Below, one piece after another: positions 17,340 to 26,627 of a DNA stretch of 64,000 nucleotides; position 1 is the first letter of the stretch; each line of letters opens with the position of its first letter. The notes beneath the pieces are model-generated. The model was not told the origin of the DNA, searched no databases, and was given only the letters and a program-made list of their open reading frames with translations. The translations under genes and the position numbers were made by a program. Source of the stretch: Azophilus sp965247035 (GTDB lineage Bacteria; Pseudomonadota; Gammaproteobacteria; Pseudomonadales; Azotimanducaceae); NCBI GenBank assembly GCA_965247035.1, contig CBDFGJ010000003.1, positions 1-64,000 on the forward strand, in the 5' to 3' direction.

Positions 17340-17690
17340 CATTGCACTAGCGTACGGACTCAGGCATTTCGGAATTTTTTCGTTCGGGCAGCCAGAGAGC
17401 TTGTCCGTGAATTCAGCCGGAGTCAACAAGCCGAGGGCATGGTGGGGCCGGACGTTGTGGTGGTGGAGAGACCCCTCCAGAGCTCGGTTCACTTCGCCGG
17501 AGGTCGTCACGGTGGACGGACCATATAACCCGACCGCAGGGTGCGGTTGCTGCGCTCGACGCTGCCGTGACTGTCGGGGCGGCGGAGCGGGAGGACATGC
17601 GAGGGGGATGCCGCCGCCGACCATCCGGTCGATCAGTTCAAGGGCGCGCAGGCGCTCGCGGACGGGTTCGGAATCGGTCAGGTTTTTTCA
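17340..17690 (-). mobile_element. IS3-type transposase C-terminal relic (copy 1)
   Basis: On the minus strand, broken frames read SHGSVERSNRTLR, then EVNRALEGSLHHHNVRPHHALGLLTPAEF, which is the end of the integrase core and the C-terminus of IS3/IS481-type transposases. At least one frameshift separates the two parts. No N-terminal part is present. Similar 3' pieces occur at 50,985 and 53,755, all ending in the same downstream sequence (gaaattccg repeated motif with GTACTGAGCCCGTAC in two copies). Confidence 0.7.
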
Positions 17691-17694
17691 CCAT

Positions 17695-18466
17695 TCAACG
17701 CACGCTGGTTTGACCACCATCCACGGCGATGAGCTGACCAGTCATGAACCAAGATGCATCTGACGCGAAGAACACCATGACCGGCCCCAAGTCCTTGTCG
17801 GGGTCGCCGTGCTCTCCGCCCATGAAAATGGTGCTGTTGTTCATCATCCTGCTGATGGCAAGCTCCTCTTCGGTAGCCCGGGCCCTCGCTTCCCGATACA
17901 TTGGCGTGGCCATGGCGGGAAGAATGGCGTTGACCCTTACATTGTCCGCACCCCAGGTTCCGGCGGCCGAGCGGGTCCAAGAATGCACCGCGCCCTTGGC
18001 GGAGGAATAGGCCGCAGCCGATGGTTCCGGGCGCTGCCCGGAGATGGAGCTGAAGTTAATGATGGACCCACCGCCAGAGACCTTCATGTAACGATGCGCC
18101 ACTTGGTTGGCGAGCATGGCGCCACGCACGTTGACGGCAAACATGAGGCCCCAATCCTCAACGGTGATATCACTCGCGTTCGAAGGGCGATGAATGGCCA
18201 CCGGATGCGCCAGAACATCCAACCCGCCCAAGCGCCTCGGCAAAAGCCTTTTCGACGCTCTCCTAGTCCGCAACGTCCACATGATGCAAGTATCCCGCCG
18301 AGCCCGGGCCTTCCTCGTCCGCCGCCACGCATACGGCCGCACCCGCTTCATTGGATACATCCATGCCAATGACGGCCGCGCCGGCCTTGACATAGGCCCG
18401 AACCGTCGCAGCACCCATGCCGCGGGCCGAACCGGTGACGATTGCCCTCTTGCCTGCCAAATCCAC
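17695..18466 (-). pseudogene. Short-chain dehydrogenase/reductase, broken by a stop and a frameshift
   Basis: The N-terminal part (18466 down to 18263) reads MDLAGKRAIVTGSARGMG with the TGxxxGxG NAD(P) motif, then meets an in-frame TAG at 18265-18263. Translation would resume as ESVEKAFAEALG and needs a frameshift near 18230 to join GLDVLAHPV and the rest. The second part has the NVRG segment, the S-YxxxK site (YSSAKG) and the C-terminal GQLIAVDGG. So this was a full-length classical SDR of about 255 residues with at least two lesions. The ATG at 18466 is the natural start. Substrate is unknown. Confidence 0.85.
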
Positions 18467-18695
18467 AATGCCTCTCTTTAGCTTCCTTCAATTCAACAAA
18501 GACAAAACATAGCAAATGACTCAACCTGTCTACTCCAAGCAGGGCATGAGGGCGGCGAAGCAGTCGTTGCTAGCCGCACGAACCTCGTTCATCGCCTTGG
18601 CGGCACCGCAAACACGGCCCCGGGCTCCGCCTCTGGACCGATTGAAACTGCGGGTCCGCCGCTGCCGCCACCCTGCTTGCTGTTAGACTGGCGGC

Positions 18696-19568
18696 GTGCA
18701 ATCAACTCCCTCGTTTCTGCGGTCTTGGGGCCAGCTCATGCGGCTTGACCGGCCTATCGGCAGCCTACTACTGTTGTGGCCCACTCTGGCGGCGCTCTGG
18801 CTGGCGGCGGAAGGAGTGCCGCCAACATCGCTCATCATCGTCTTCACCCTCGGCGTTTTCATCACACGGGCAGCTGGGTGCATCATCAACGACATCGCTG
18901 ATCGCCACCTTGACGGGAAAGTGGAGCGCACCAAGAACCGTCCCCTTGCCGCCGGGGTGTTGAGCGTTCGGCAAGCGCTTGGGCTGTTCCTGTTCCTGTG
19001 TGGGGCCGCCGCCACGCTGCTGTTCTGGCTAAACACAGCCACTCGTTGGCTAGCCGTGGCGGGGCTTGGGATCAGCCTGCTCTATCCATTCACCAAGCGC
19101 TGGACGCACCTGCCCCAAGTGGTCTTGGGCATCGCCTTCAGTTGGGGTATCGTCATGGCCTTCAGCGCCATCAATGGGGGGGTGCCAGCCATCGGCTGGC
19201 TGTTCTTCATCGCCAGCCTGCTATGGATAGTGGCCTACGACACCCTCTACGCCATGGCGGACCGACCGGACGACATCAAGGCCGGCATCAAGAGCACAGC
19301 CATACTTTTCGGCGATGCGGATCGGGTGATGATCGGCATCCTGCAGGCCAGCGCATTGCTCGGCTTCATTCTGATCGGCGTTCGCTACAATTTCGGCGCC
19401 GCCTACGGCCTTGGCCTCGTTGTGGTGATGGCGCTGTTCGCCTTTCAGCATTACCTGATCCGTCGCCGCCAACCGGATCAGTGCTTCAGGGCCTTTCTAA
19501 ACAACGCTTGGGTTGGCTTCATTTTGTTTGTCGCAATCATTTTTGAACTCACCTTTACCGCCACTTGA
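18696..19568 (+). CDS. ubiA: 4-hydroxybenzoate polyprenyltransferase
   Basis: A 290-residue polytopic membrane protein of the UbiA family. The first prenyl-diphosphate/Mg motif is NDIADRHLDGKVERTKNRPL (about 66-86), and the second is YDTLYAMADRPDDIKAGIKS (about 187-206), both complete. Early RLDRPIGSLLLLWPTLAALW is typical of gammaproteobacterial UbiA. It attaches the polyprenyl tail to 4-hydroxybenzoate in ubiquinone synthesis. The stop overlaps the start of the next gene by 4 bases. ATG at 18696 gives the usual family length. No ubiC is adjacent. Confidence 0.93.
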   Translation: MQSTPSFLRSWGQLMRLDRPIGSLLLLWPTLAALWLAAEGVPPTSLIIVFTLGVFITRAAGCIINDIADRHLDGKVERTKNRPLAAGVLSVRQALGLFLFLCGAAATLLFWLNTATRWLAVAGLGISLLYPFTKRWTHLPQVVLGIAFSWGIVMAFSAINGGVPAIGWLFFIASLLWIVAYDTLYAMADRPDDIKAGIKSTAILFGDADRVMIGILQASALLGFILIGVRYNFGAAYGLGLVVVMALFAFQHYLIRRRQPDQCFRAFLNNAWVGFILFVAIIFELTFTAT

Positions 19569-20059
19569 ACGCCTTGGCCCACATCATAGACCGTCTTAAC
19601 CATCACCTCGGTCGAGGGGTGGCTTGGCTGACGGCTGCGATGGCGGCGGCCACCGGTGCGGTGGTCGTATTGCGCTACGCTTTTGAGCAGAACACCATCC
19701 TCATCCAAGAAGGCGTGAGCGCCATGCACGCCCTCGTCCTAGCCTTGGGCATTGCCTACACGCTGAAGGAGAACGGCCATGTGCGCGTGGACATTCTCCA
19801 CAACCGGCGCAGTGAACGCGAACGGCGCTTTCTTAACCTGTTTGGCCATGTCGTTTTTCTGCTGCCGGTGGCCGCTCTAATTTTTGCGACCTCCATTCCA
19901 TACGTGGCCAGCTCTTGGCGGGTGTTTGAAGGGTCGCCTGAAGTTGGCGGGCTGCCCGGGGTTTTCCTAGTCAAGACACTCATTCCCATGATGGCGGCTC
20001 TATTGTTTCTGCAAGGATTGAGCGAAATCGCCAAAGCGCTTGTGCACAAGCCCAAGTGA
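19565..20059 (+). CDS. TRAP transporter small permease subunit (DctQ-like)
   Basis: The 164-residue protein has four hydrophobic helices and the DctQ-type segment VVLRYAFEQNTILIQEGVSAMHALVLALGIAYTLKENGHVRVDI, in which the RY.F......W/Q.E pattern and HVRVD are diagnostic. It pairs with the large permease that starts at its stop codon (TGATG overlap). No DctP substrate-binding protein is coded nearby, so the substrate is unknown; a distant DctP is required. Family members of this DctQM sub-type often handle mannitol/chloroaromatic or other organic acids, but nothing here fixes that. Confidence 0.88.
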   Translation: MNALAHIIDRLNHHLGRGVAWLTAAMAAATGAVVVLRYAFEQNTILIQEGVSAMHALVLALGIAYTLKENGHVRVDILHNRRSERERRFLNLFGHVVFLLPVAALIFATSIPYVASSWRVFEGSPEVGGLPGVFLVKTLIPMMAALLFLQGLSEIAKALVHKPK

Positions 20060-21456
20060 TGGAGACCCTGGCTCCCATCGTCCTACTCATCCTGGTGTTC
20101 GGGCTGCTGCTGCTCGGCTATCCGGTGGCGCTGACCTTGGCCGGTAGCGCTCTTATGTTCGCCTTGGTCGGGGCTTCGGCCGGGTTCTTCGACCTCGCCG
20201 TTTTCGGCTTTCTACCCGGCCGAATCTTCGGCATTCTGGGCAATCAGACCCTCATCGCCGTGCCGCTGTTCGTGTTCATGGGCGTGATGCTGGAGAAAAC
20301 ACGAATCGCGGAACGGCTGCTTGATGCGCTTTCTCGTCTGCTCGGCGGGCTGCCCGGCGGGCTGGGCTTAAGCGTCATTTTAATGGGTGCGCTCATGGCG
20401 GCTAGCACCGGCATCGTTGGCGCAACGGTGGTCACCCTAGGCTTGATGGCTCTGCCAAACCTCCTGCGGCAAGGCTATGACCCTAAACTCGCCACCGGCA
20501 CCATAAGCGCCACCGGCACCCTCGGGCAGATCATTCCGCCCTCCATCGCCTTGGTCCTGCTCGGCGACGTGCTTTCAAACGCCTACAGCCAAGCGCAATT
20601 GGCGCAAGGATCATTCGCTCCCAAAACCGTCTCCATCGGTGATCTATTCGCCGGCGCCCTAATCCCTGGGCTTCTTTTGGTGGCCTTGTACGGGATCTAC
20701 CTGCTGACCATCGCCGCCCTGCACCCAGCGCGCGCGCCTAAGCGAACACAGGGCTTAGACCCTTCAGCCGCGCAATCCGTTGGAACGCCGGAACTAATCA
20801 AGGCGCTAATCGCACCCATACTGCTGATTCTGGCGGTGCTCGGCAGCATTCTCGCCGGCTACGCCACGCCCACCGAAGCAGCCGGTGTGGGGGCTGTGGG
20901 CGCGGCGCTGCTGGCGCTGGCTGACCGGGCCCTGACGGCGGACGTGCTGCGCTCCGTATGCCAATCAACCTTGAAGACCACAGCCATGGTGTTCTTCATC
21001 CTCATCGGCGCATCCATGTTCTCCTTGGTGTTTCGGGGATTTGGCGGCGACGAGCTGGTGCAGGGCCTGCTTCATGAATTTCCCGGCGGCGCTCTCGGTG
21101 CGCTGGCGGCGGTCATGCTGACGATTTTCCTGCTCGGCTTTATCCTTGATTTCATTGAAATCACCTTTGTGGTGGTGCCGGTGGTGGGTCCGGCTTTGTT
21201 GGCCTTGGGCGTTGATCCGATCTGGTTGGGCGTTCTTATTGCCGTCAACCTGCAGACCTCGTTCCTAACCCCACCCTTTGGCTTCGCGTTGTTTTACCTG
21301 CGCGGCGTCACCCCAAGTGCCATCGCCACCAGCGACATCTACCGGGGCGTCGTTCCTTTCGTTGGGCTGCAACTGCTGCTGCTGATCCTGCTTTGGGCTT
21401 TCCCGCCCCTAGCCACTTGGCTACCCAATTGGCTGCCTAGCCTGTTGCGACCATGA
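20059..21456 (+). CDS. TRAP transporter large permease subunit (DctM-like)
   Basis: A 465-residue membrane protein with around 12 helices and the DctM pattern: LLLLGYPVALTLAGSALMFA at the N-terminus, LFVFMGVMLEKTRIAERLLD, then GTISATGTLGQIIPPSIALVLLGD and a late TPPFGFALFYLRGV. It is the ion-coupled translocation channel of a TRAP system. An in-frame GTG lies one codon earlier, but ATG at 20059 gives the standard overlap with dctQ. The gene overlaps the following amidohydrolase by 4 bases, so uptake and hydrolysis of one compound may be linked. Confidence 0.9.
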   Translation: METLAPIVLLILVFGLLLLGYPVALTLAGSALMFALVGASAGFFDLAVFGFLPGRIFGILGNQTLIAVPLFVFMGVMLEKTRIAERLLDALSRLLGGLPGGLGLSVILMGALMAASTGIVGATVVTLGLMALPNLLRQGYDPKLATGTISATGTLGQIIPPSIALVLLGDVLSNAYSQAQLAQGSFAPKTVSIGDLFAGALIPGLLLVALYGIYLLTIAALHPARAPKRTQGLDPSAAQSVGTPELIKALIAPILLILAVLGSILAGYATPTEAAGVGAVGAALLALADRALTADVLRSVCQSTLKTTAMVFFILIGASMFSLVFRGFGGDELVQGLLHEFPGGALGALAAVMLTIFLLGFILDFIEITFVVVPVVGPALLALGVDPIWLGVLIAVNLQTSFLTPPFGFALFYLRGVTPSAIATSDIYRGVVPFVGLQLLLLILLWAFPPLATWLPNWLPSLLRP

Positions 21457-22634
21457 CCGCCACCCTGTTGACCAATCTGCGCATCTGGGACGGGGAAAGA
21501 ATTATCGGCGCCGACGCCCTGCGGTTTGCGGGCAGGACCATTGACGCCACGGGTGCGACCGGGGACCTGCGCAAGAAACCCGCCGACCGAGTCATCGACT
21601 GCGGCGGCCTCACCGCCATTCCGGGCCTGATCGACGCCCATGTGCATCTTGAACTGAATCCGGACGAGCGTAAGCCGCCGGATCAGAAAGCGGGCGTAGA
21701 GCGCTTGCCGCAAATGCAGGATCGGGCTAAGGCCATGGTCCGTGCCGGTATCACCACGGCTCGGGATCTCGGCGGCGGTGCTTGGCTTGAGCTGGAAATC
21801 AGGAACCAAGTGCAGTCCGGCACGTTGATCGGACCACGGTTGCTGTGCGCCGGCCAACCAATCACTAGCCCAAGCGGCCATTGCCACTTCTGGGGCGGCG
21901 AAGCGGCCGACGTGCGCCAAGCCGAAGCGGTGCTTTGCCGACAACTTGAGCATGAGGTTGACCTCATCAAAGTGATGGCCACCGGCGGCCGCATGACCAC
22001 TAGCAGCGATCCGATGAAGCCTCAATTCAGCGCAGCCACGCTGGCGGCAATCGTCGCCATGGCCGCCAGCCACGGCTTGCCTGTGGCGGCCCACTGCCAT
22101 GGCAGCGAAGGCATCCGCAACGCCGCCGAAGCCGGGGTGCGCACCATCGAACATTGCTCCTGGGTAGGGGAGGCGGGCTGGGCTGGCGATTATCGGCCCG
22201 AAGTGGCGGCGACCATGGCGGCCCGTGACATCTGGGTCTCACCAACAATCAATAGAGGCTGGCGACGGTTCCTGAAGAATTCGGACTCGCTCGTTCTAGG
22301 GCGCATTCAAACCGCATTCGAGGACATGTTGGCGCGTAAAGTGCCCCTCATCGCCTCCACCGACGCGGGCATCCCCGGTGTTTACCATCATCATTTGCCA
22401 TTGGCGCTGCCCGTGTTCGCGGAAATAGCCGGCTTGACGCCGACCGAGGCGCTGCGCTCAGCAACCAGCACCGCCGCCCAAGCCCTATGTTTGCCTGGGG
22501 TTACCGGCCGACTGCGCACCGGTTTGGCGGCGGATTTGGTACTGGTGGATGGAGATCCCTTGCGGGATCTTGGCACCTTGGCGATGGTTGCAGCCGTTTG
22601 GGCCCAAGGTCGAGACATTTTGCTGCCAGCCTGA
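21453..22634 (+). CDS. Metal-dependent amidohydrolase (prolidase/imidazolonepropionase-like)
   Basis: The 393-residue enzyme belongs to the amidohydrolase superfamily. It has the N-terminal metal motif DAHVHLE (about 63-69), a lysine in DLIKVMATGG (about 171-180) that is probably carboxylated, AAHCHG and EHCSW histidines in the next strands, and the late STDAG aspartate. These positions fit the binuclear group that includes Xaa-Pro/Xaa-Arg dipeptidases and related hydrolases. It overlaps the TRAP permease by 4 bases and probably acts on the imported compound in the cytoplasm. The substrate cannot be named from sequence. Confidence 0.85.
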   Translation: MTATLLTNLRIWDGERIIGADALRFAGRTIDATGATGDLRKKPADRVIDCGGLTAIPGLIDAHVHLELNPDERKPPDQKAGVERLPQMQDRAKAMVRAGITTARDLGGGAWLELEIRNQVQSGTLIGPRLLCAGQPITSPSGHCHFWGGEAADVRQAEAVLCRQLEHEVDLIKVMATGGRMTTSSDPMKPQFSAATLAAIVAMAASHGLPVAAHCHGSEGIRNAAEAGVRTIEHCSWVGEAGWAGDYRPEVAATMAARDIWVSPTINRGWRRFLKNSDSLVLGRIQTAFEDMLARKVPLIASTDAGIPGVYHHHLPLALPVFAEIAGLTPTEALRSATSTAAQALCLPGVTGRLRTGLAADLVLVDGDPLRDLGTLAMVAAVWAQGRDILLPA

Positions 22635-22762
22635 CAAGCCTGAATCATGGTCGGGCGAGCCGGCCCGAGAACATGGAGGTGTTCACAAATTCAACTAGGC
22701 CGAGTTTCTCTCCACCTGCCAAGCGGCGAAATTGACCGCGAAGTGAAGCGAAGAGAAGTATA

Positions 22763-22904
22763 AGGGAACCTCTGATTAAATTCCAAGGATTGGCCATAGC
22801 ACGTCGGCCGCAATTATTTATCTTCTATTTTCAATGATTTACAAGCCATCGAAAAAGACTGGTCATGTTGCACTGCAAAAACCTGCGAATTTTTCAGAGG
22901 TGAG
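22763..22904. repeat. MITE-like repeat, copy 1
   Basis: One of four ~144-bp copies in the window. All begin AGGGAACCTCTGA (or close) and end TCAGAGGTTTCCT (or close), so they have inverted ends of about 13 bp, and share an AT-rich middle with TTATTTAT, CATTTTCAATG and a GTTGCACTGCGAAA segment. There is no coding frame. This copy has a worn right end. It lies 93 bp upstream of the LpxL-type gene and could affect its expression. Confidence 0.85.
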
Positions 22905-22996
22905 GCCGGTGCGAATTGGGAAGCGTTCACAAATCCAACGTGGCAACCAGCCAGAACACTGTATTTTAGGCAGCCAAGTTTAGATTCTTTACCCAA

Positions 22997-23917
22997 ATGC
23001 CGGATTCCTCCCCCAAAGCCCATATCGCTTCGCTACGGTTCTGGGGCACTTGGTGCCTGATCGCCTGCGGCTGGCTGACGGCGCGGCTGCCCTTGAATCT
23101 CCTGTTTCCCCTAGGCAAGCACTTGGGACGGCTGGCTTTTCGCTTGAACAACCGGCGTCGCAGCATCACCGAAACCAATCTTGGCCTTTGTTTCCCTGAA
23201 TTGGGGCGACGAGAGGTTGAGGGCTTGGCCGAACAGGTGTTTGAGGCGGTGATGCTGGGCGTTCTGGAAATCTGCATCGCTTGGCTGAACCCGGCGCGGG
23301 ATCTGCGCCATCGATTCAACGTAGAAGGCATTGAGCGGTTTCGCGCCGCCATGGGCAAAAGCCGCGGCCTTGTGCTGCTTGGCGGTCACTTCGCCGTCAT
23401 GGACATTATTGCCCGAACCCTGTCCGGCCTCGGCCAGATTGACGTTATGTACCGCCGCAACCGAAACCCGGTGTGGGAGTGGCTGCAAGTGCGTGGGCGC
23501 AAGCACTACTTTGGCGCGGTCATTGAACGCAAGAACATGCGGGGCGCATTGCGCGCCCTGCGGTCCGGCCATGCCGTCTGGTACGCAGCAGACCAGGACT
23601 ACGGCCCCAAGCACTCTGTCTTCGCTCCCTTTTTCGGCGTGCAGACGGCAACCATAACCGCCGGCAGCAGGCTGGCCAGCTTCAACCAAGCGCCGATGCT
23701 GATGCTGGTTCAGCACCGAGACTACGCCACAAGATCTTGGACGCTGCGCTTCGAACCCGTCCCCTCCGGCTTCCCGTCCAAGGACGACGGCAACGATGCC
23801 GCCTGCATTAATCAGCTCATCGAGGCGGCTGTGCGCAAACACCCGGATCAGTACCTGTGGCTGCACCGCCGCTTCAAAACGCGGCCACCGGGCGAACCGA
23901 GCTTCTACAAGAAATAA
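22997..23917 (+). CDS. Lipid A biosynthesis acyltransferase (LpxL/HtrB family)
   Basis: The 306-residue protein has an N-terminal membrane segment and the catalytic HxxxxD motif in GGHFAVMDI (about 135-143). Other family blocks are NLGLCFPEL, VMYRRNRNP, and AVWYAADQDYGPKHSVFAPFFGV, the last being strongly conserved in LpxL/LpxM. It adds a secondary acyl chain to Kdo2-lipid IVA at the inner membrane. Sequence alone does not settle LpxL against LpxM or LpxP. The MITE-like copy upstream ends 93 bp before the ATG. Confidence 0.9.
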   Translation: MPDSSPKAHIASLRFWGTWCLIACGWLTARLPLNLLFPLGKHLGRLAFRLNNRRRSITETNLGLCFPELGRREVEGLAEQVFEAVMLGVLEICIAWLNPARDLRHRFNVEGIERFRAAMGKSRGLVLLGGHFAVMDIIARTLSGLGQIDVMYRRNRNPVWEWLQVRGRKHYFGAVIERKNMRGALRALRSGHAVWYAADQDYGPKHSVFAPFFGVQTATITAGSRLASFNQAPMLMLVQHRDYATRSWTLRFEPVPSGFPSKDDGNDAACINQLIEAAVRKHPDQYLWLHRRFKTRPPGEPSFYKK

Positions 23918-23925
23918 AACCGCTT

Positions 23926-23947
23926 GATTTGGCCAGAATGCCAAATC
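23926..23947 (+). terminator. Hairpin after the acyltransferase gene
   Basis: GATTTGGC and GCCAAATC form a perfect 8-bp stem around a 6-base loop, 8 bases after the stop codon at 23917. It is followed by only CTT, not a U-tract, so it may be a weak terminator or an mRNA-end stabiliser. It lies between converging genes. Confidence 0.5.
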
Positions 23948-24020
23948 CTTCAGCCGGTGCTCTAGCTGCCGGATGGGAGGTGGTGCCGAGGAAATGGATC
24001 AGGGCCTCCTCTAGCCCATC

Positions 24021-25328
24021 CTAGCCCCCATGTTGCGGTCTGGGTCGCAAGCCAAATAGGGCGCAGGCTGCAACGAGCGACCCGCACGCCATAAGCAAGG
24101 CTACAGAGTCCAACCCTAGGTTCGCCTCGAACATGAACCCAGCAACTATAGGGCCGGCCATCGCGCCGGCGCGCCCGATGCCAATGACAAAGCCAGTGCC
24201 GCTGGCGCGAACGGGGGTGGGAAAGGACTCCGCGAACAGCGCGTACATCCCCACGATGGCGGAGTTGGTAAAGAACCCGGCTATGGCGGCGATGAGGGAG
24301 AGCTGCACCAAGCTTTGGCCAAAGCCTTGGCCAAAGACGGTCACCATCACCGCCGCGCCCAGAAAGGCACCGATGACCAACCGCCGCGTGGTGAAGCGTT
24401 GCGTCAGCAGCCCCAGCGCAACGGAGCCAATTGAGCCACCAATGTTGGCCCACACCAACACGCTGCCGGCAAGGGAGGCGCTGAAGCCCATATCCACAAC
24501 GATTTTCGGAATCCACTTCAAGATGAAGTAGAACGTCGTGATGTGGAAGAAATAGGCGGCGGTGAGCAGCACCGTGATCCGCAGCAGATCCTTGGAGAAA
24601 AGCTGCCGCACACTTCTCTTGTCCGCGGCCGTGCGAACAGGCAATGCCGCCACAGTGGTGTGCCCCATGCGCCGCAAGGTTGCGTTGATGCGGGCCAGCG
24701 CATCCTTGGGGCGTTGTTCACTCAGGTACTCAATGGATTCCGGCAACAGCACCCAAACCACCGGGATGAACGCCGTCGTCGCCAAACCGCCGAAAATGAA
24801 AACCGACCGCCAATCAAAGCTGGCCAGCAGCAGGGCGGCGAAGGTGCCGCCAACGATCACGCCAACGGGATAGCCCGACGCCATGATGATGACGCATAGG
24901 TTTCGGTACCTGAGATTGGCGTACTCAGCGGTCATGGCGTTGGTGGCGGCAAGCATGCCGCCAATGCCCAAGCCAGTAAGAAAGCGGTAAGCAGATAGCA
25001 CCTCTAAGCTGCCAGCGGCGGCGGCCAGCCACATGCCGCTCGCCATCATCAGCAAACAAAGCAAAATGGTGGGGCGCCGGCCCCAACGATCCGCCAAAAC
25101 GCCGATGGTCAGGGACCCCACCCCCATGCCGATCAACTCCATGGACAGAATGATCCCCAACACCGCCTGATCGACGCTCCACTCATCAGCGATGCCCGGG
25201 GCGGCGAAGCTGATGGCGAGCACATCGAACCCGTCAAGGGCATTCAGCAGCGCGCAGATGGCGATGGCGCTGATTTGAAACCAGCCCATGCGTTCGCGGT
25301 CGATTATATTGCGCGGGTCTTCAGTCAA
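24021..25328 (-). CDS. MFS transporter, aromatic acid:H+ symporter type (PcaK-like)
   Basis: A 435-residue, 12-helix major facilitator. The first helix carries LNALDGFDVLAISF, matching the D-G-[YF]-D signature of the AAHS group (PcaK, BenK). The loop 2-3 motif GVLADRWGRRPTI is the MFS signature. It probably imports a protonated aromatic acid such as protocatechuate or 4-hydroxybenzoate. This fits the protocatechuate pathway 4 kb away. The nearest neighbour on the same strand is another MFS protein. Its exact substrate is inferred from family. Confidence 0.82.
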   Translation of the reverse strand: MTEDPRNIIDRERMGWFQISAIAICALLNALDGFDVLAISFAAPGIADEWSVDQAVLGIILSMELIGMGVGSLTIGVLADRWGRRPTILLCLLMMASGMWLAAAAGSLEVLSAYRFLTGLGIGGMLAATNAMTAEYANLRYRNLCVIIMASGYPVGVIVGGTFAALLLASFDWRSVFIFGGLATTAFIPVVWVLLPESIEYLSEQRPKDALARINATLRRMGHTTVAALPVRTAADKRSVRQLFSKDLLRITVLLTAAYFFHITTFYFILKWIPKIVVDMGFSASLAGSVLVWANIGGSIGSVALGLLTQRFTTRRLVIGAFLGAAVMVTVFGQGFGQSLVQLSLIAAIAGFFTNSAIVGMYALFAESFPTPVRASGTGFVIGIGRAGAMAGPIVAGFMFEANLGLDSVALLMACGSLVAACALFGLRPRPQHGG

Positions 25329-25393
25329 AGTGGCCCTCGCTAATGGTCAGGTCATCCACTTTAGGCACCGGCGCACTGCTCGAACAAACCAAT

Positions 25394-26605
25394 TCAAGAT
25401 ATAAATCCCTTGGGTTCATCAATGGTCTCGGCGATGAGGTTGGCCAGCAGCGAGGCCACCGCCATCGTCAGCACGATGGGCTGAAGGGAGCCATCGTAGA
25501 ACAGCCCCGACAGCGCGCCAAGCGCACCGCCGAACACGAAGGTAGCGGCGTTGATAAGCGACATGGCGCTGCCGCTGAGCCGCTCGAAGGGCGCTAGGTA
25601 AAGGCCGGATATCGATGGGCCGACCAAGCCGCCGCAACCGACCGCCAGCGCCAGCAGAGGGGTGAACAGCCACAAGGTGGCCTCGCCGAACACCACCAAG
25701 GCGCTCAACGCCAACACGAACGCCAACTGCAAACGGCGCCCCACCCGAAACAGCTTGAAGGGCGGCACTCGGCGAATGAGTCTGGAGGTGATCAAAGCGC
25801 TCATCATCAAGGCGACCACATTGGCCCCAAAATAGAAGGCGAACCGTTTTTCCCCCACCGAGAAGTACTCCAAATAAATGAATGCGGAGTTGGTGAGGAA
25901 CGCCATCACTACGGAAGCAGCGAATCCTTGAGTGAAGATGTAGCGCAGCGGCGTTAGCTTGCCGTTGACCCGCCGCGTGACCACCGCCAAGTACTGCGGC
26001 GCGATGCGTCCGATTTGAATCGACCCCGTTGGCACAGGCAAGGTTTCAGGCAACGGGCCGAAAACGATCAACAACAAAAACGCGTAGGCGGCCAGAAACA
26101 GGAAGATAGCCGGCCAACCGAGATCAAGCAAAAGCGCGCCGATGGCTGGCGCCACCAAGGGCGCGGACAGCATCACGAACATGACCTTCGGTATTCTTTT
26201 CGCGGCTTCCTCGGCCGAATACCGATCACGTAGCATGGCCATGCAAATGACGCCGGCAAAACCTCCGCCCAAAGCTTGGACGGCGCGCCAGATCTGCACT
26301 TGCTCCACCGAGGTGGCGTTCGCTATGCAGATGGAAGCGCCACAGAAGATGAGCAAGCCTGCTATGCCCACCCGGCGGCGTCCGATCTGATCCGAAATGG
26401 GACCGCCCAGCAACTGCCCCACGGCGAAGCCAGCAAGGTAGATGCTGACCGTCACGTTCATGTACACGATGTCAACGCCAAAGGCGTCGGCCATGGTGGG
26501 CAGCGCCGGTAGGTAGGTGTCGATGGCGAAGGGCGCCAGCGCCGCCATGGAGGCCATCAGAATTAGGAAGTGGCCGGGGCCAGCTTGGGCTTTTTCGGTG
26601 AACAC
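25394..26605 (-). CDS. MFS efflux transporter, Bcr/CflA type
   Basis: The 403-residue, 12-helix protein begins with LAPFAIDTYLPALPTMADAF, the recognisable Bcr/CflA start (IDMYLPALP), and has QLLGGPISDQIGRRRV in loop 2-3. Such proteins are drug:H+ antiporters (bicyclomycin, chloramphenicol and others). ATG at 26605 fits the family length. It is probably transcribed with or just before the PcaK-like gene downstream, after a 65-bp gap. Substrate not predictable. Confidence 0.87.
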   Translation of the reverse strand: MFTEKAQAGPGHFLILMASMAALAPFAIDTYLPALPTMADAFGVDIVYMNVTVSIYLAGFAVGQLLGGPISDQIGRRRVGIAGLLIFCGASICIANATSVEQVQIWRAVQALGGGFAGVICMAMLRDRYSAEEAAKRIPKVMFVMLSAPLVAPAIGALLLDLGWPAIFLFLAAYAFLLLIVFGPLPETLPVPTGSIQIGRIAPQYLAVVTRRVNGKLTPLRYIFTQGFAASVVMAFLTNSAFIYLEYFSVGEKRFAFYFGANVVALMMSALITSRLIRRVPPFKLFRVGRRLQLAFVLALSALVVFGEATLWLFTPLLALAVGCGGLVGPSISGLYLAPFERLSGSAMSLINAATFVFGGALGALSGLFYDGSLQPIVLTMAVASLLANLIAETIDEPKGFIS

Positions 26606-26627
26606 TACTCGAATGTGGTCCGGTGAA

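Noticed and set aside
17401..17763. Plus-strand frame across the IS3-type relic
   Set aside because: Trp/Arg-rich nonsense protein; the minus strand carries the transposase motifs.
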